DNA of 35,479 nucleotides, taken from assembly GCA_050258555.1 (NCBI GenBank), contig JBLMZA010000109.1, positions 1 through 35,479 on the forward strand. The letters are read 5' to 3'. Made by a program: the position numbers and the translations under genes. Below, in pieces: positions 7,225 to 14,470 of this stretch. This DNA comes from CAISDA01 sp050258555 (lineage in GTDB: Bacteria > Bacteroidota > Ignavibacteria > UBA10030 > UBA8401). The notes beneath the pieces are model-generated. The model was not told the DNA's origin. It ran no database searches and saw only the letters and a program-made list of their open reading frames with translations. How positions within the stretch are numbered: position 1 is the stretch's first letter; every line of letters starts with the position of its first letter.

Positions 7225-8421
7225 TTACTTTTCTACCGGTTGTTTCCGGATATAACGAGGTAGCGGTTCTGCTTGTTTCGTGATGTGTTTGATTTTTATT
7301 TCCACTTCATGTTGCAGGACAAACGGATTTAAGGATTCAAACAATTGTGTCAGTTCCCGTTTGGTTTTCGGCGCGATCAGTGGATGTTCCATCACGCGCT
7401 GGTATGGAGTCTTTGGCGTATCATAGCGTTTGATAAGATGCTCACCATCGCGGCGTTTTTCAAGAAGCTTGGTCGAAGGAAGAAAGAAGTTCATCATCAA
7501 GCGCCACTCGGATGTGTAGAGCTCATTCAACTCTTCAGCCAAGTCAGGCGTGGCCATCCGTTGATACCCGATGTACTGACGAACCAGCGTCCAGTTCTTT
7601 TCTTCGACATGGGCATTGTCGTTTTTCTGATACGGTCGGCTCCGGGTGAACTTCACGGGTCGTTTTCTATGGGTGAAATATTTGAGGATGTGCCAATTTA
7701 AGAACTCTGAGCCATTGTCGCAATCAAAGCCGCGGATCTTGAAGGGAAGGCGCTTCTCGATATCCTCAAGCGCGTGTAAGACGCCGAGTTCTCCCTTGCC
7801 ATAGACCGCCCGTTGTTCGCGCCACGTTGTGGCCATATCGATGCAATTGATTGTTATGACATAGGTTCCATCAGTGGATGTGCCGCAATGGGCGACCGTA
7901 TCGGCCTCAAGGTATCCTGGCCGCGACTCATCCCATTGATCCGTGGCAATGGGGATGTGGCGCTTCAGAAGAGAGCCGGGCTTGGTGGTCGAGAGTCCCC
8001 ACTTATGCGTAGAGGCTCTTCGTCTCTTGAGCAGACGATCAATGGTCGAGGCCGAGATCTGCATGAGCAGTTTCGTCTGCCGCGGATGAAGCAGGACCTT
8101 ATAGTGCTCTTCATAGTATGGCAGCCACAGAGGAAGTGCTGCTTTGAGTCGCTTGGAGCATGGCAGGTTCATCAGATGCCAGATTTTCTCAAGGACAGTG
8201 ATGATCACGGGATCATGATACGTGCGAGGACGGCCCGGATGCTCTCGATGAAGCGGATGGACCTTCGGTGAAACGGCTTTTAGAATCCGGATCGCATACT
8301 TCCGGTTGTATTCACAGATCAAACAAAACTCATCGAGGATCGTTTTCTTTTCCGCCTTCCCGGCTCGGTGATACCGCGCACGGATAGCGTCCAGATATTC
8401 ACGTTTTTCGCTCGGTCCCAT
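7225..8421 (-). CDS. DDE (rve/integrase-core) transposase
   Basis: A 398-residue transposase that cuts and joins the element's ends. An N-terminal helix-turn-helix region (about residues 1-65, with AIRILKAVSPK) and a second helical DNA-binding segment (about 65-135, ending SASTIDRLLKRRR) precede an RNase H-like core. The catalytic triad is D174 (LEADTVAH), D235 (DCDNGSEFLN) and E273 (NDNAHVEEKN), so D and E are separated by 37 residues as in integrase-core transposases. No frameshift or internal stop is seen, so it is likely functional. The gene fills nearly all of the element and is read in the same direction as plsC. I cannot name the IS family; IS481/IS3-like and unclassified (ISNCY) groups are possibilities. 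Confidence 0.9.
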   Translation of the reverse strand: MGPSEKREYLDAIRARYHRAGKAEKKTILDEFCLICEYNRKYAIRILKAVSPKVHPLHREHPGRPRTYHDPVIITVLEKIWHLMNLPCSKRLKAALPLWLPYYEEHYKVLLHPRQTKLLMQISASTIDRLLKRRRASTHKWGLSTTKPGSLLKRHIPIATDQWDESRPGYLEADTVAHCGTSTDGTYVITINCIDMATTWREQRAVYGKGELGVLHALEDIEKRLPFKIRGFDCDNGSEFLNWHILKYFTHRKRPVKFTRSRPYQKNDNAHVEEKNWTLVRQYIGYQRMATPDLAEELNELYTSEWRLMMNFFLPSTKLLEKRRDGEHLIKRYDTPKTPYQRVMEHPLIAPKTKRELTQLFESLNPFVLQHEVEIKIKHITKQAEPLPRYIRKQPVEK

Positions 8422-8438
8422 AATTAAGGCCCCCTCAA

Positions 8439-8465
8439 ATTTTTGGGTTACCTTAATTTTGACGC
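8439..8465 (-). repeat. Right terminal inverted repeat of the insertion sequence
   Basis: Complement of the left end: reading inward on the minus strand it is GCGTCAAAATTAAGGTAACC followed by CAAAAAT. The start of the transposase gene lies 18 bp inside it. Confidence 0.85.
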
Positions 8466-8491
8466 AACGACTCAGATTTGCAATGGCTAAA

Positions 8492-8517
8492 GTTACATTA
8501 ATTATGAGTCAATGCGG
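8492..8517 (-). repeat. Extra, diverged copy of the insertion-sequence right end
   Basis: GTTACATTAATTATGAGTCA (8492-8511) repeats GTTACCTTAATTTTGACGCA (8447-8466) with four substitutions, 45 bp away in the same orientation. Its complement also shares GTAAC and TCATAAT with the left end. It may be a relic of an earlier insertion, part of a compound end, or the target the present copy chose. Confidence 0.6.
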
Positions 8518-8542
8518 CCGGGCCGCGCCTGTGCTTCTCCGG

Positions 8543-8571
8543 TTGACAGAGAAAGCGATTTTTCTTACGTT
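8543..8571 (+). promoter_or_regulatory. Candidate promoter for the HerA-type ATPase gene
   Basis: A perfect TTGACA (8543-8548), 17 bp, then TACGTT (8566-8571), which is a weak -10. It lies 60 bp before the herA start in the gap after the insertion sequence. Confidence 0.45.
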
Positions 8572-8630
8572 GTATCCACTTCCGAAGAACGGAAGAATGA
8601 TATGGATCGACGAATGAAGCACTCTTTCTT

Positions 8631-10244
8631 ATGTCCTCTCAGGAAAAACATATCGGTATCATCCGCACGATTTCCTCATCGACGGTGGTGGTGCGCCTGG
8701 ATGCGGAGATCCGCTCGCTCGAACGCACAATAAACGGCAAGGTCTACCGCATCGGGCAAATCGGCGCCTTTGTCGTGCTGCCCGTGGCCGGAATCGAAGT
8801 GGTCGGCATCGTGACCGAAATGCGCATGGCCCCGGCGGCCGATCACGCGCGCGAAGCGATGGAGATGGAGCTGCAGCTGATCGGATCGGTCACAGACGGA
8901 CGCTTTGAAAAAGGCATCGCGGCCTTCCCGCTGCTCGGCGGCGATGCCTACATGACGGATGAAAACGACGTGACGACGCTCTTCTCCTCGTATGCCCATT
9001 TCGGATTCGCCGTGGGCGACATCTCGGGCTATCAGGGCGAGCGCCAGTACGTGGATCCGAACAAGTTCTTCGGCAAGCATATCGCGCTTCTCGGCTCGAC
9101 AGGCTCGGGCAAGTCGACCGCCGTGGCCTCGATCATACAGAAAGTGCAGATGTTTTCCAATACGCACGTGATCATTCTTGACATCCATAACGAGTACGGC
9201 GCTGCATTCCGGGACTTCGGCAATCTGATCAACATCACCGAGCTCGAGCTGCCCTACTGGTTCATGAACTTCGAAGAGATGCGCGAAATGTACGTGGATG
9301 AGAACGAGACCTCGGCGCAGAGCCAGATCATGCTCCTGAAAGATCTGGTGCTCAATTCGAAGAAGGCGAAGAATCCGGAGATGGAAGATTATGTGACGAT
9401 CGATACGCCGGTGTATTTCGATCTCAATGAAGTCCGGGCGCGCCTCCAGTTCTTCGACACCGAGCGCGTGCAGGGTTTTTCGGGCGGACCGGCCAGGGAG
9501 GGCCCGTTCTACGGCGCCTTCACGCGCATGCTCGTGCGCCTGGACAGCCGCATGACAGACAAGCGCTACGAGTTCATGTTCAAGCCGCAGAAATACAGGG
9601 ATTCGGACGCCATCAAGTCGATCCTCACGCGCATCCTGGGACTCGATGTGAAAAAGCAGATCACGGTGCTCGATCTGTCGGGTGTGCCCTTCGACATCGT
9701 CAACACGATCGTGTCGCTTCTGGCACGGACGATCTTCGACTTCAATTTCTGGAACCAGAACAAGTCGGAGTTTCCCGTGCTGCTGTTGTTCGAGGAGGCG
9801 CACAATTACCTGCCGCAGGTGCCCTCGCCCAATAACCAGGCCGCCAGGCGCACGGTCGAGCGCATCGCGAAGGAGGGAAGAAAATACGGGGTCTCGTGCA
9901 TGATCGTTTCGCAGCGGCCCTCGGAGCTTTCGGAGACGATCCTGTCGCAGTGCAACAATTTCATCACGCTCCGGCTTTCGAATCCCACGGACCAGAACTA
10001 CATCAAGCGCCTGGTGCCCGATTCGTTCACCGGGATGCTCGACATTCTGCCCTCGCTCAGGCAGGGAGAGGCGATGATCATCGGAGACGCCACGGCGCTT
10101 CCGGCGCGCGTCCTGATCGATTTCCCGGCGCCGCCGCCCAATTCATCCGACATTCGCTTCTATGACAAGTGGGTCGAAGCCGAGGTGCCGACCGATGTGA
10201 GAACCGTCGTGCACCGCTGGTGGAAGCAGGACCGCTCGACATAA
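8631..10244 (+). CDS. herA: HerA-type ATPase (DNA-translocating helicase family)
   Basis: A 537-residue hexameric-ATPase family protein. An N-terminal HAS-barrel-like domain (about 1-100, IGIIRTISSSTVVVRL, then GQIGAFVVLPV) precedes a RecA/FtsK-like core with Walker A GSTGSGKST (155-163) and Walker B VLLLFEEAHN (383-392). SQRPSELSETILSQCNN is the sensor region typical of HerA/DUF87 proteins, and FITLRLSNPTDQNYI matches the arginine-finger region. In archaea HerA works with the nuclease NurA in DNA end resection; bacterial relatives also serve in phage defence with various effector partners. No NurA or nuclease gene is adjacent here, so a housekeeping role is as likely as defence. The ATG at 8631 has no evident Shine-Dalgarno sequence, but a stop codon closes the frame upstream and no other start fits. 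Confidence 0.88.
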   Translation: MSSQEKHIGIIRTISSSTVVVRLDAEIRSLERTINGKVYRIGQIGAFVVLPVAGIEVVGIVTEMRMAPAADHAREAMEMELQLIGSVTDGRFEKGIAAFPLLGGDAYMTDENDVTTLFSSYAHFGFAVGDISGYQGERQYVDPNKFFGKHIALLGSTGSGKSTAVASIIQKVQMFSNTHVIILDIHNEYGAAFRDFGNLINITELELPYWFMNFEEMREMYVDENETSAQSQIMLLKDLVLNSKKAKNPEMEDYVTIDTPVYFDLNEVRARLQFFDTERVQGFSGGPAREGPFYGAFTRMLVRLDSRMTDKRYEFMFKPQKYRDSDAIKSILTRILGLDVKKQITVLDLSGVPFDIVNTIVSLLARTIFDFNFWNQNKSEFPVLLLFEEAHNYLPQVPSPNNQAARRTVERIAKEGRKYGVSCMIVSQRPSELSETILSQCNNFITLRLSNPTDQNYIKRLVPDSFTGMLDILPSLRQGEAMIIGDATALPARVLIDFPAPPPNSSDIRFYDKWVEAEVPTDVRTVVHRWWKQDRST

Positions 10245-10280
10245 CGCATGTGCTTCGCACACAACACGACTTTCATTCAC

Positions 10281-10475
10281 ATGAGAATTCTTATTCTATC
10301 GATTATCTGCACCGCGGTCATCGGCATCATCGTCGCCGTCTTTCTTCAGGTCAAGAAACACTTCGACAAGAAGTACGACGAGTTCGAGGATGAGCGCCAC
10401 AGAGCCGCCATCGGTTCGGCGCGCGATGCCGGCAAGAAGGACGACGGCGGCAGCACGCTGCCGCCCATTCCTTAA
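10281..10475 (+). CDS. Small single-pass membrane protein of unknown function
   Basis: Encodes 64 residues: a hydrophobic N-terminal helix (about 2-22, RILILSIICTAVIGIIVAVF) followed by a charged, Lys/Asp/Glu-rich tail that would face the cytoplasm, ending LPPIP. It begins 36 bp after herA, on the same strand, and its TAA overlaps the rodA stop on the opposite strand by two bases. The frame could start at 10248, but that would add a polar stretch before the membrane helix. I recognise no family. The clean membrane-then-charged architecture and operon position favour a real gene, yet conservation would have to confirm it. Confidence 0.5.
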   Translation: MRILILSIICTAVIGIIVAVFLQVKKHFDKKYDEFEDERHRAAIGSARDAGKKDDGGSTLPPIP

Positions 10476-11689
10476 TATTCTTTGCGGTTGGCGTACACGT
10501 TCATGAAGAGTCCGGCCATGATCATGTACGAACAGAGCGAGGAGCCGCCGTAGGAGAGGAAGGGAAGCGGAATGCCCACCACGGGCATGAGTCCCATCGT
10601 CATGCCGATATTGACCAGCATGTGGAATCCGAAGAGCGATGTGAAGCCGACCGCCAAAAGGCTGCCGAAGCGGTTGCGCGCCTGCGAGGCGAGCTTGATG
10701 CCGTGAAAGAGCAGGAGCGCGAAGAGCCCGAAGACCACGAGTGCCCCCACGAAGCCGAACTCCTCGCCCGGCACGCAGAAGATGAAATCGGTCCACTGCT
10801 TCGGAATGAAGTTCAGCTGCGTCTGCGTGCCGTGCAAAAATCCCTTGCCTAAGAATCCCCCCGACCCGATTGCCACCTTCGACTGGATCACGTTGTAGCC
10901 CGCGCCCAAGGGATCGTTGTTGGGATCGAGGAACGTCGTGATGCGCCGCTGCTGGTAGAGCGGAAGCTTCTCATAGACCACCTGCACGAAGACGCCCACC
11001 ATCGTATTGAGTCCGAACATGAGCGTGGCAAAGAACCTATCCTCGCGCACCTTGTAGAGCGCGAAGCCCAGAAGCGCCAGCACGATGAGGAAGGGAGTCG
11101 TGCCCACGACGGCCGCCGCCGCGACGAATGCCGGCGCGATGATGATGACGATCATGAAGTTCGAGGCGCCCGCCCAGTAGAGCACGGGAATGAGCATGCC
11201 GATGAATGTGAGCGCCGTGCCGAAATCGGGCTGCAGCATGATGAGCGCCACAGGCAGCGCCACAAAGCCCGAGGCCTTGATCAGATCCTTGAGCCGGGCC
11301 ACGTTCACATTCGATCGCGAAAGGTAGGAGGCCAGGGCGAGCATCGTCGTCACCTTCACGATCTCGGAAGGCTGTATGCCCATGCCGCCCACGCCGAGCC
11401 ACGACTTGGAGCCGTAGACGACCTTTCCCATCACAAGCACCAAGAGCAGAAGCGAGAGCGAGGAGAAGAAGGCGATATAGGCGAAGCGCTGTATGACGCG
11501 CAGCGGAATCACCATCGTGATGAGCATCGCCGCAAGGCCGAATCCCATCCAGGTCAGCTGCCGGTAGAAGCTGCTGGTGGCGCGCGTGTCGAACGTGGCG
11601 CTGTAGATGGAGACAAGACCGATGGCGATCAGCGCAATGGTGGCGATGAACGTCGTGCGGTCGAAATATTCTTTGAAATAGGAAATCAT
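10472..11689 (-). CDS. rodA: Rod-shape determining protein RodA (SEDS glycosyltransferase)
   Basis: A 405-residue polytopic inner-membrane protein of the SEDS family that polymerises lipid II into glycan strands for cell elongation, together with PBP2. About ten membrane segments are visible. Diagnostic stretches include SWLGVGGMGIQPSEIVK, LIMLQPDFGTAL, the large periplasmic loop with RRITTFLDPNNDPLGAGYNV (as in RodA/FtsW), and the C-terminal GLMPVVGIPLPFLSYGGSS. It follows mrdA by 22 bp, as in most rod operons, and converges with the small membrane-protein gene, whose stop overlaps its own. Confidence 0.97.
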   Translation of the reverse strand: MISYFKEYFDRTTFIATIALIAIGLVSIYSATFDTRATSSFYRQLTWMGFGLAAMLITMVIPLRVIQRFAYIAFFSSLSLLLLVLVMGKVVYGSKSWLGVGGMGIQPSEIVKVTTMLALASYLSRSNVNVARLKDLIKASGFVALPVALIMLQPDFGTALTFIGMLIPVLYWAGASNFMIVIIIAPAFVAAAAVVGTTPFLIVLALLGFALYKVREDRFFATLMFGLNTMVGVFVQVVYEKLPLYQQRRITTFLDPNNDPLGAGYNVIQSKVAIGSGGFLGKGFLHGTQTQLNFIPKQWTDFIFCVPGEEFGFVGALVVFGLFALLLFHGIKLASQARNRFGSLLAVGFTSLFGFHMLVNIGMTMGLMPVVGIPLPFLSYGGSSLCSYMIMAGLFMNVYANRKEY

Positions 11690-11711
11690 AAATGCGTTGT
11701 TCTTCTTCTTG

Positions 11712-13532
11712 TTACTCGATCATCTGATCTTTGGCTGCTTGGACGGCCAGCGCGCCCTTCGTTTCGTTGCGGATCAGCTTTCCGTAGAGAAACTGCTCCA
11801 TGCACATGCCCGCAATCGGCGCGGCCGCCGCGCCGCCGTAGCCGCCGTTTTCCACCAGCACGCAAATGGCGATCTTCGGATTGTCATACGGCGCAAAGCC
11901 GATGAACCAGGCGTGATCGCGTCCGTGCGGATTCTGCGCCGTGCCGGTCTTGCCTGCCACCTGCACGCCCGCGATGCGCGCGCCGCCTCCGGTGCCGCCC
12001 GGCTCCATCACGCAGCGCCGCATGCCTTCGCGCACCAGTGACCAGGTGTGCTCCGAAATATTCACATCGTGCTTGTCGTAGGCGACCGTGTCCATCTTCT
12101 TCGTCCACTTGTTGTAGACGTAGTCGACCGCATGCGGCTGGTGGTAATGTCCCTTGTTGCCGAGCATCGCCGCATAGTTGGCCATCTGCAGCGGCGTCAC
12201 GCCGACTTCCCCCTGCCCGATGCCCAAGCTCACGAGATAGCCCTTCGTCCACCGGCCCTTGCCGTAGACGCGGTCGAAATACTCGGTCGAAGGAAGAAGC
12301 CCGGAGCTTTCCTCCATGATGTCGACTTTCGTCTGGCGTCCGAAGCCGAATTCCCGCCCGTACTTGTTCCATTCATCGAGCCCGACTTTGAGCATGAGCT
12401 GATAATAGAAGACGTTGCATGAGCGCTGTATCGATTCGATCACATCGGTCGAGCCGTGCACATGCAGGTCCTTGAAGACATGATTGCCGAAGGGGAAGCT
12501 TCCGTGGCAGACGATGCGGTAGTTCTCGTCGATGATCCCGTTTTCCAGCGCGGCGATGGCCAGAAGCATCTTGAACGTCGATCCGGGGGGATAGCGCGTG
12601 AGCGTGGCGCGGTTGTAAAGAGGCTTCGCCTCGTCTGTGGTCAGGTTCTTCCAGACTTCCGGAGAGGTGACGCCCGAGAAGTTCGAGAGATCGTAATCCG
12701 GCTTGCTTGCCAGCGCGATGATGCCGCCGTTCTGGGGATCGATCGCCACGACGGCGCCGCGCCTGCCGGCAAGCAGGCTTTCGGCCAGCGCCTGCACCTT
12801 CACATCGAGCGCCAGGTGCATGTCGAGTCCGTCTTTGGGCGGCACGTCGTTCTTGCCGTTGTTGAATGTGCCGATGATCTGGCCGCGCGCATTCTGCGAG
12901 ATGTAATCGAATCCCTTCTCGCCGCGCAGCGACTGCTCGTAGCGCGCTTCGATGCCGGAGCTGCCGACGATGTCGCCGGGCTGGTAATACTCTCCGAGCT
13001 TTTCCAGCTGCCAGTCGGAGATTTCCTTCGCGTATCCCATCAGGTGCGACATGTGCGCCGGCGTGGGGTAGAAGCGTTTCGATTCCATCTGCACTTCGAC
13101 GCCCGCGAGCTTTTCCTTGTGCTCTTCGAGCATCGAGAGCGTGCGGAAGTCGATGTCGCGCTTGACGCGCGTGGGCGCAAACTGCGAATACTTCTTGCCG
13201 CGGTTGATCTTGTCCACCACCTGGTCCTCCGTCATATCGAGGATCTTCGCCAGGAGCGGCACGTTCTTCATGTTGAAGTCGATCGGCGTGAGCATGACCG
13301 TATAGGACGGCCGGTTGTCGACCACCAATTCGCCGTGCCGGTCATAGACGTAGCCGCGCACCGGCGTCTTGACCACCGTGCGGATGGAGTTTTCTTCGGA
13401 CTGCCGTCCGTACTGCTCGCCGTAGATGTACTGAAGCTGGTAAAGCCGTCCGATGAGGATAAGAAATCCGAGGGAGAGAACAAGTTGTAGAACAAATTTT
13501 CGTTTCGGTGAACCGAATTCGTCGCCGCTCAT
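11712..13532 (-). CDS. mrdA: Penicillin-binding protein 2 (elongation-specific transpeptidase)
   Basis: A 606-residue class B PBP, the transpeptidase partner of RodA in the elongasome. An N-terminal membrane anchor (about 13-32) is followed by the dimerisation/pedestal domain (about 50-220; RTVVKTPVRGYVYDRHGE) and the transpeptidase domain. Active-site motifs are STFK (318-321), SCN (371-373) and KTG (528-530, in GKTGTAQNPHGRDHAWF). The gene lies between mreD and rodA in the canonical order and is read with them. Nothing in the active site looks altered. Confidence 0.97.
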   Translation of the reverse strand: MSGDEFGSPKRKFVLQLVLSLGFLILIGRLYQLQYIYGEQYGRQSEENSIRTVVKTPVRGYVYDRHGELVVDNRPSYTVMLTPIDFNMKNVPLLAKILDMTEDQVVDKINRGKKYSQFAPTRVKRDIDFRTLSMLEEHKEKLAGVEVQMESKRFYPTPAHMSHLMGYAKEISDWQLEKLGEYYQPGDIVGSSGIEARYEQSLRGEKGFDYISQNARGQIIGTFNNGKNDVPPKDGLDMHLALDVKVQALAESLLAGRRGAVVAIDPQNGGIIALASKPDYDLSNFSGVTSPEVWKNLTTDEAKPLYNRATLTRYPPGSTFKMLLAIAALENGIIDENYRIVCHGSFPFGNHVFKDLHVHGSTDVIESIQRSCNVFYYQLMLKVGLDEWNKYGREFGFGRQTKVDIMEESSGLLPSTEYFDRVYGKGRWTKGYLVSLGIGQGEVGVTPLQMANYAAMLGNKGHYHQPHAVDYVYNKWTKKMDTVAYDKHDVNISEHTWSLVREGMRRCVMEPGGTGGGARIAGVQVAGKTGTAQNPHGRDHAWFIGFAPYDNPKIAICVLVENGGYGGAAAAPIAGMCMEQFLYGKLIRNETKGALAVQAAKDQMIE

Positions 13533-13546
13533 ACGTCATGAAACCT

Positions 13547-14032
13547 TTATACGGAATATTTCCGCGTGAACACGAACCACGGCAGGAGCGCCACCGCGGT
13601 CGTGTAGATTGTTGCAAAAAGTCCGAAGCGAAGCATCGCCGCAATGAGACCGATATCGGTGCCCTGCACAAAGACCGTGAAGTAGATCAGGTTGTGGATG
13701 AACGACATCAATGCCACGATGATCAGGAACTGATAGCGCGCGATGGTGAAGTCCACCTTGTTGTCGTTGTAGAAATATCCGGCCGCAAACCCGACGATCG
13801 TTTTCGAGAGCGCCGAGAGGCCGAGAAACTGCCCGCTTAAGAGATCGACCAGAAGTCCTGCGGAAAAGCCGAGGACGGTCGCCGGGATCTGTCCCGACTG
13901 CAGCGCCGTATAGACCACCCAGATCAGAAGAATATCGGGAATGATATTCGCGACGGATAAAAAGGGTATGAGCGTGGTTTGCAGTGCGACAAGAAGAACG
14001 GTAATCAGAATTATTCGGATGGAGTGGGGCAT
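13547..14032 (-). CDS. mreD: Rod-shape determining protein MreD
   Basis: A 161-residue inner-membrane protein with five or six hydrophobic helices. MreD belongs to the elongasome and links MreC to PBP2/RodA. The pattern PDILLIWVVYTAL, GFSAGLLVDLLSGQFLGLSA (with the conserved aspartate in the membrane) and the overall length match the family. It is the first gene of mreD-mrdA-rodA. mreB and mreC, which usually precede it, are not upstream; instead a divergent thiamin-regulated operon begins, so the rod cluster is split. A plausible promoter lies 77 bp upstream. Confidence 0.9.
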   Translation of the reverse strand: MPHSIRIILITVLLVALQTTLIPFLSVANIIPDILLIWVVYTALQSGQIPATVLGFSAGLLVDLLSGQFLGLSALSKTIVGFAAGYFYNDNKVDFTIARYQFLIIVALMSFIHNLIYFTVFVQGTDIGLIAAMLRFGLFATIYTTAVALLPWFVFTRKYSV

Positions 14033-14108
14033 TCCCTTCGCTGACCTTCACACAAAGAATAAGATACATGTCCGGATCGTCCGCATTCACGGAAAATCCT
14101 CTTCCTTA

Positions 14109-14137
14109 AAAGTACCGCAAAAAACGAAAAGAAGCAA
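14109..14137 (-). promoter_or_regulatory. Candidate promoter for mreD-mrdA-rodA
   Basis: Read on the minus strand: TTGCTT (14132-14137), 17 bp, TACTTT (14109-14114). The -10 is imperfect. It is back-to-back with the thiamin-operon promoter, about 30 bp apart. Confidence 0.4.
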
Positions 14138-14140
14138 TTA

Positions 14141-14152
14141 CACCGACCGGTG
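14141..14152. promoter_or_regulatory. Palindrome between two divergent promoters
   Basis: CACCG-AC-CGGTG lies between the candidate mreD promoter and the thiamin-operon promoter. A short perfect palindrome in this position could bind a regulator, but no regulator is suggested by the neighbourhood. Confidence 0.25.
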
Positions 14153-14166
14153 ATTTTTCCATCCCC

Positions 14167-14195
14167 TTGCTTTTTTCGCCTCCCGTCGATATATT
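14167..14195 (+). promoter_or_regulatory. Sigma70-type promoter of the thiamin operon
   Basis: TTGCTT (14167-14172), 17 bp, TATATT (14190-14195). Transcription would begin near 14202, about 25 bases before the riboswitch region, which fits well. Confidence 0.65.
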
Positions 14196-14231
14196 GCATC
14201 TGTGTTCTTTGGGATAGCAAGCTGTACGCAA

Positions 14232-14330
14232 GCCGTTAGGGGTGTCGGAACCTGAGCATCACATGCCGTATCCGACTGAGATCATACCCTCGAGACCTGA
14301 TCTGGATCATGCCAGCGTAGGAAAACGAAC
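14232..14330 (+). promoter_or_regulatory. TPP riboswitch (THI element) aptamer
   Basis: All conserved blocks are present in order: GGGGTG (14239-14244); a P3 stem GTCGGA/TCCGAC (14243-14248 and 14271-14276) closed by a longer arm than usual; CTGAGA (14276-14281) with ATACCCT (14284-14290); then GACCTGATCTGGAT (14293-14306) and CATGCCAGCGTAGG (14308-14321). P1 can be closed by CGTT (14234-14237) with AACG (14324-14327). The aptamer binds thiamin pyrophosphate. Here it precedes a terminator and thiamin-uptake genes, so binding should lower transcription of the operon. Confidence 0.96.
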
Positions 14331-14350
14331 AATAGAAAAGAGTCATTTCT

Positions 14351-14404
14351 GAAGCCGTTGCTGACGCATTCTGTACCCGATCAGCCGCGGCTTTCGTGTT
14401 TTTT
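14351..14404 (+). terminator. Riboswitch-controlled rho-independent terminator
   Basis: AAGCCG (14352-14357) pairs with CGGCTT (14388-14393), and after a 2x2 internal loop GCTGA (14360-14364) pairs with TCAGC (14381-14385). A T-rich tail ends in six T (14399-14404). The right arm could instead pair with leader sequence 14225-14235 just before the aptamer, giving an antiterminator. After this, 14405-14470 carries no further element I recognise except AGGA about 12 bases before the receptor start. Confidence 0.8.
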
Positions 14405-14470
14405 CCACCCGGGGCGGGAATGCTCCGGTCATCTCTCTTTTTTATTGTTGAAGAATAGGACGTGTGATCT

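Larger units (their letters stand above)
7196..8465 (-). mobile_element. Insertion sequence, about 1.27 kb, one DDE transposase gene
   Basis: A complete element by structure: one intact transposase gene flanked by imperfect inverted repeats of about 28 bp whose outermost bases are GCGTCA on each side (7196-7201 and 8460-8465). I found no clear target-site duplication next to these ends. The real ends could lie a few bases further out, because one more base (T, 7195 and A, 8466) also pairs. It is inserted between the plsC promoter and the herA upstream region. The family was not identified with confidence. Confidence 0.82.

Noticed and set aside
7190..8470. A target-site duplication flanking the insertion sequence.
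   Set aside because: The bases outside the inverted repeats (CGTGAT on the left, AACGAC on the right) do not match at lengths of 3 to 8.
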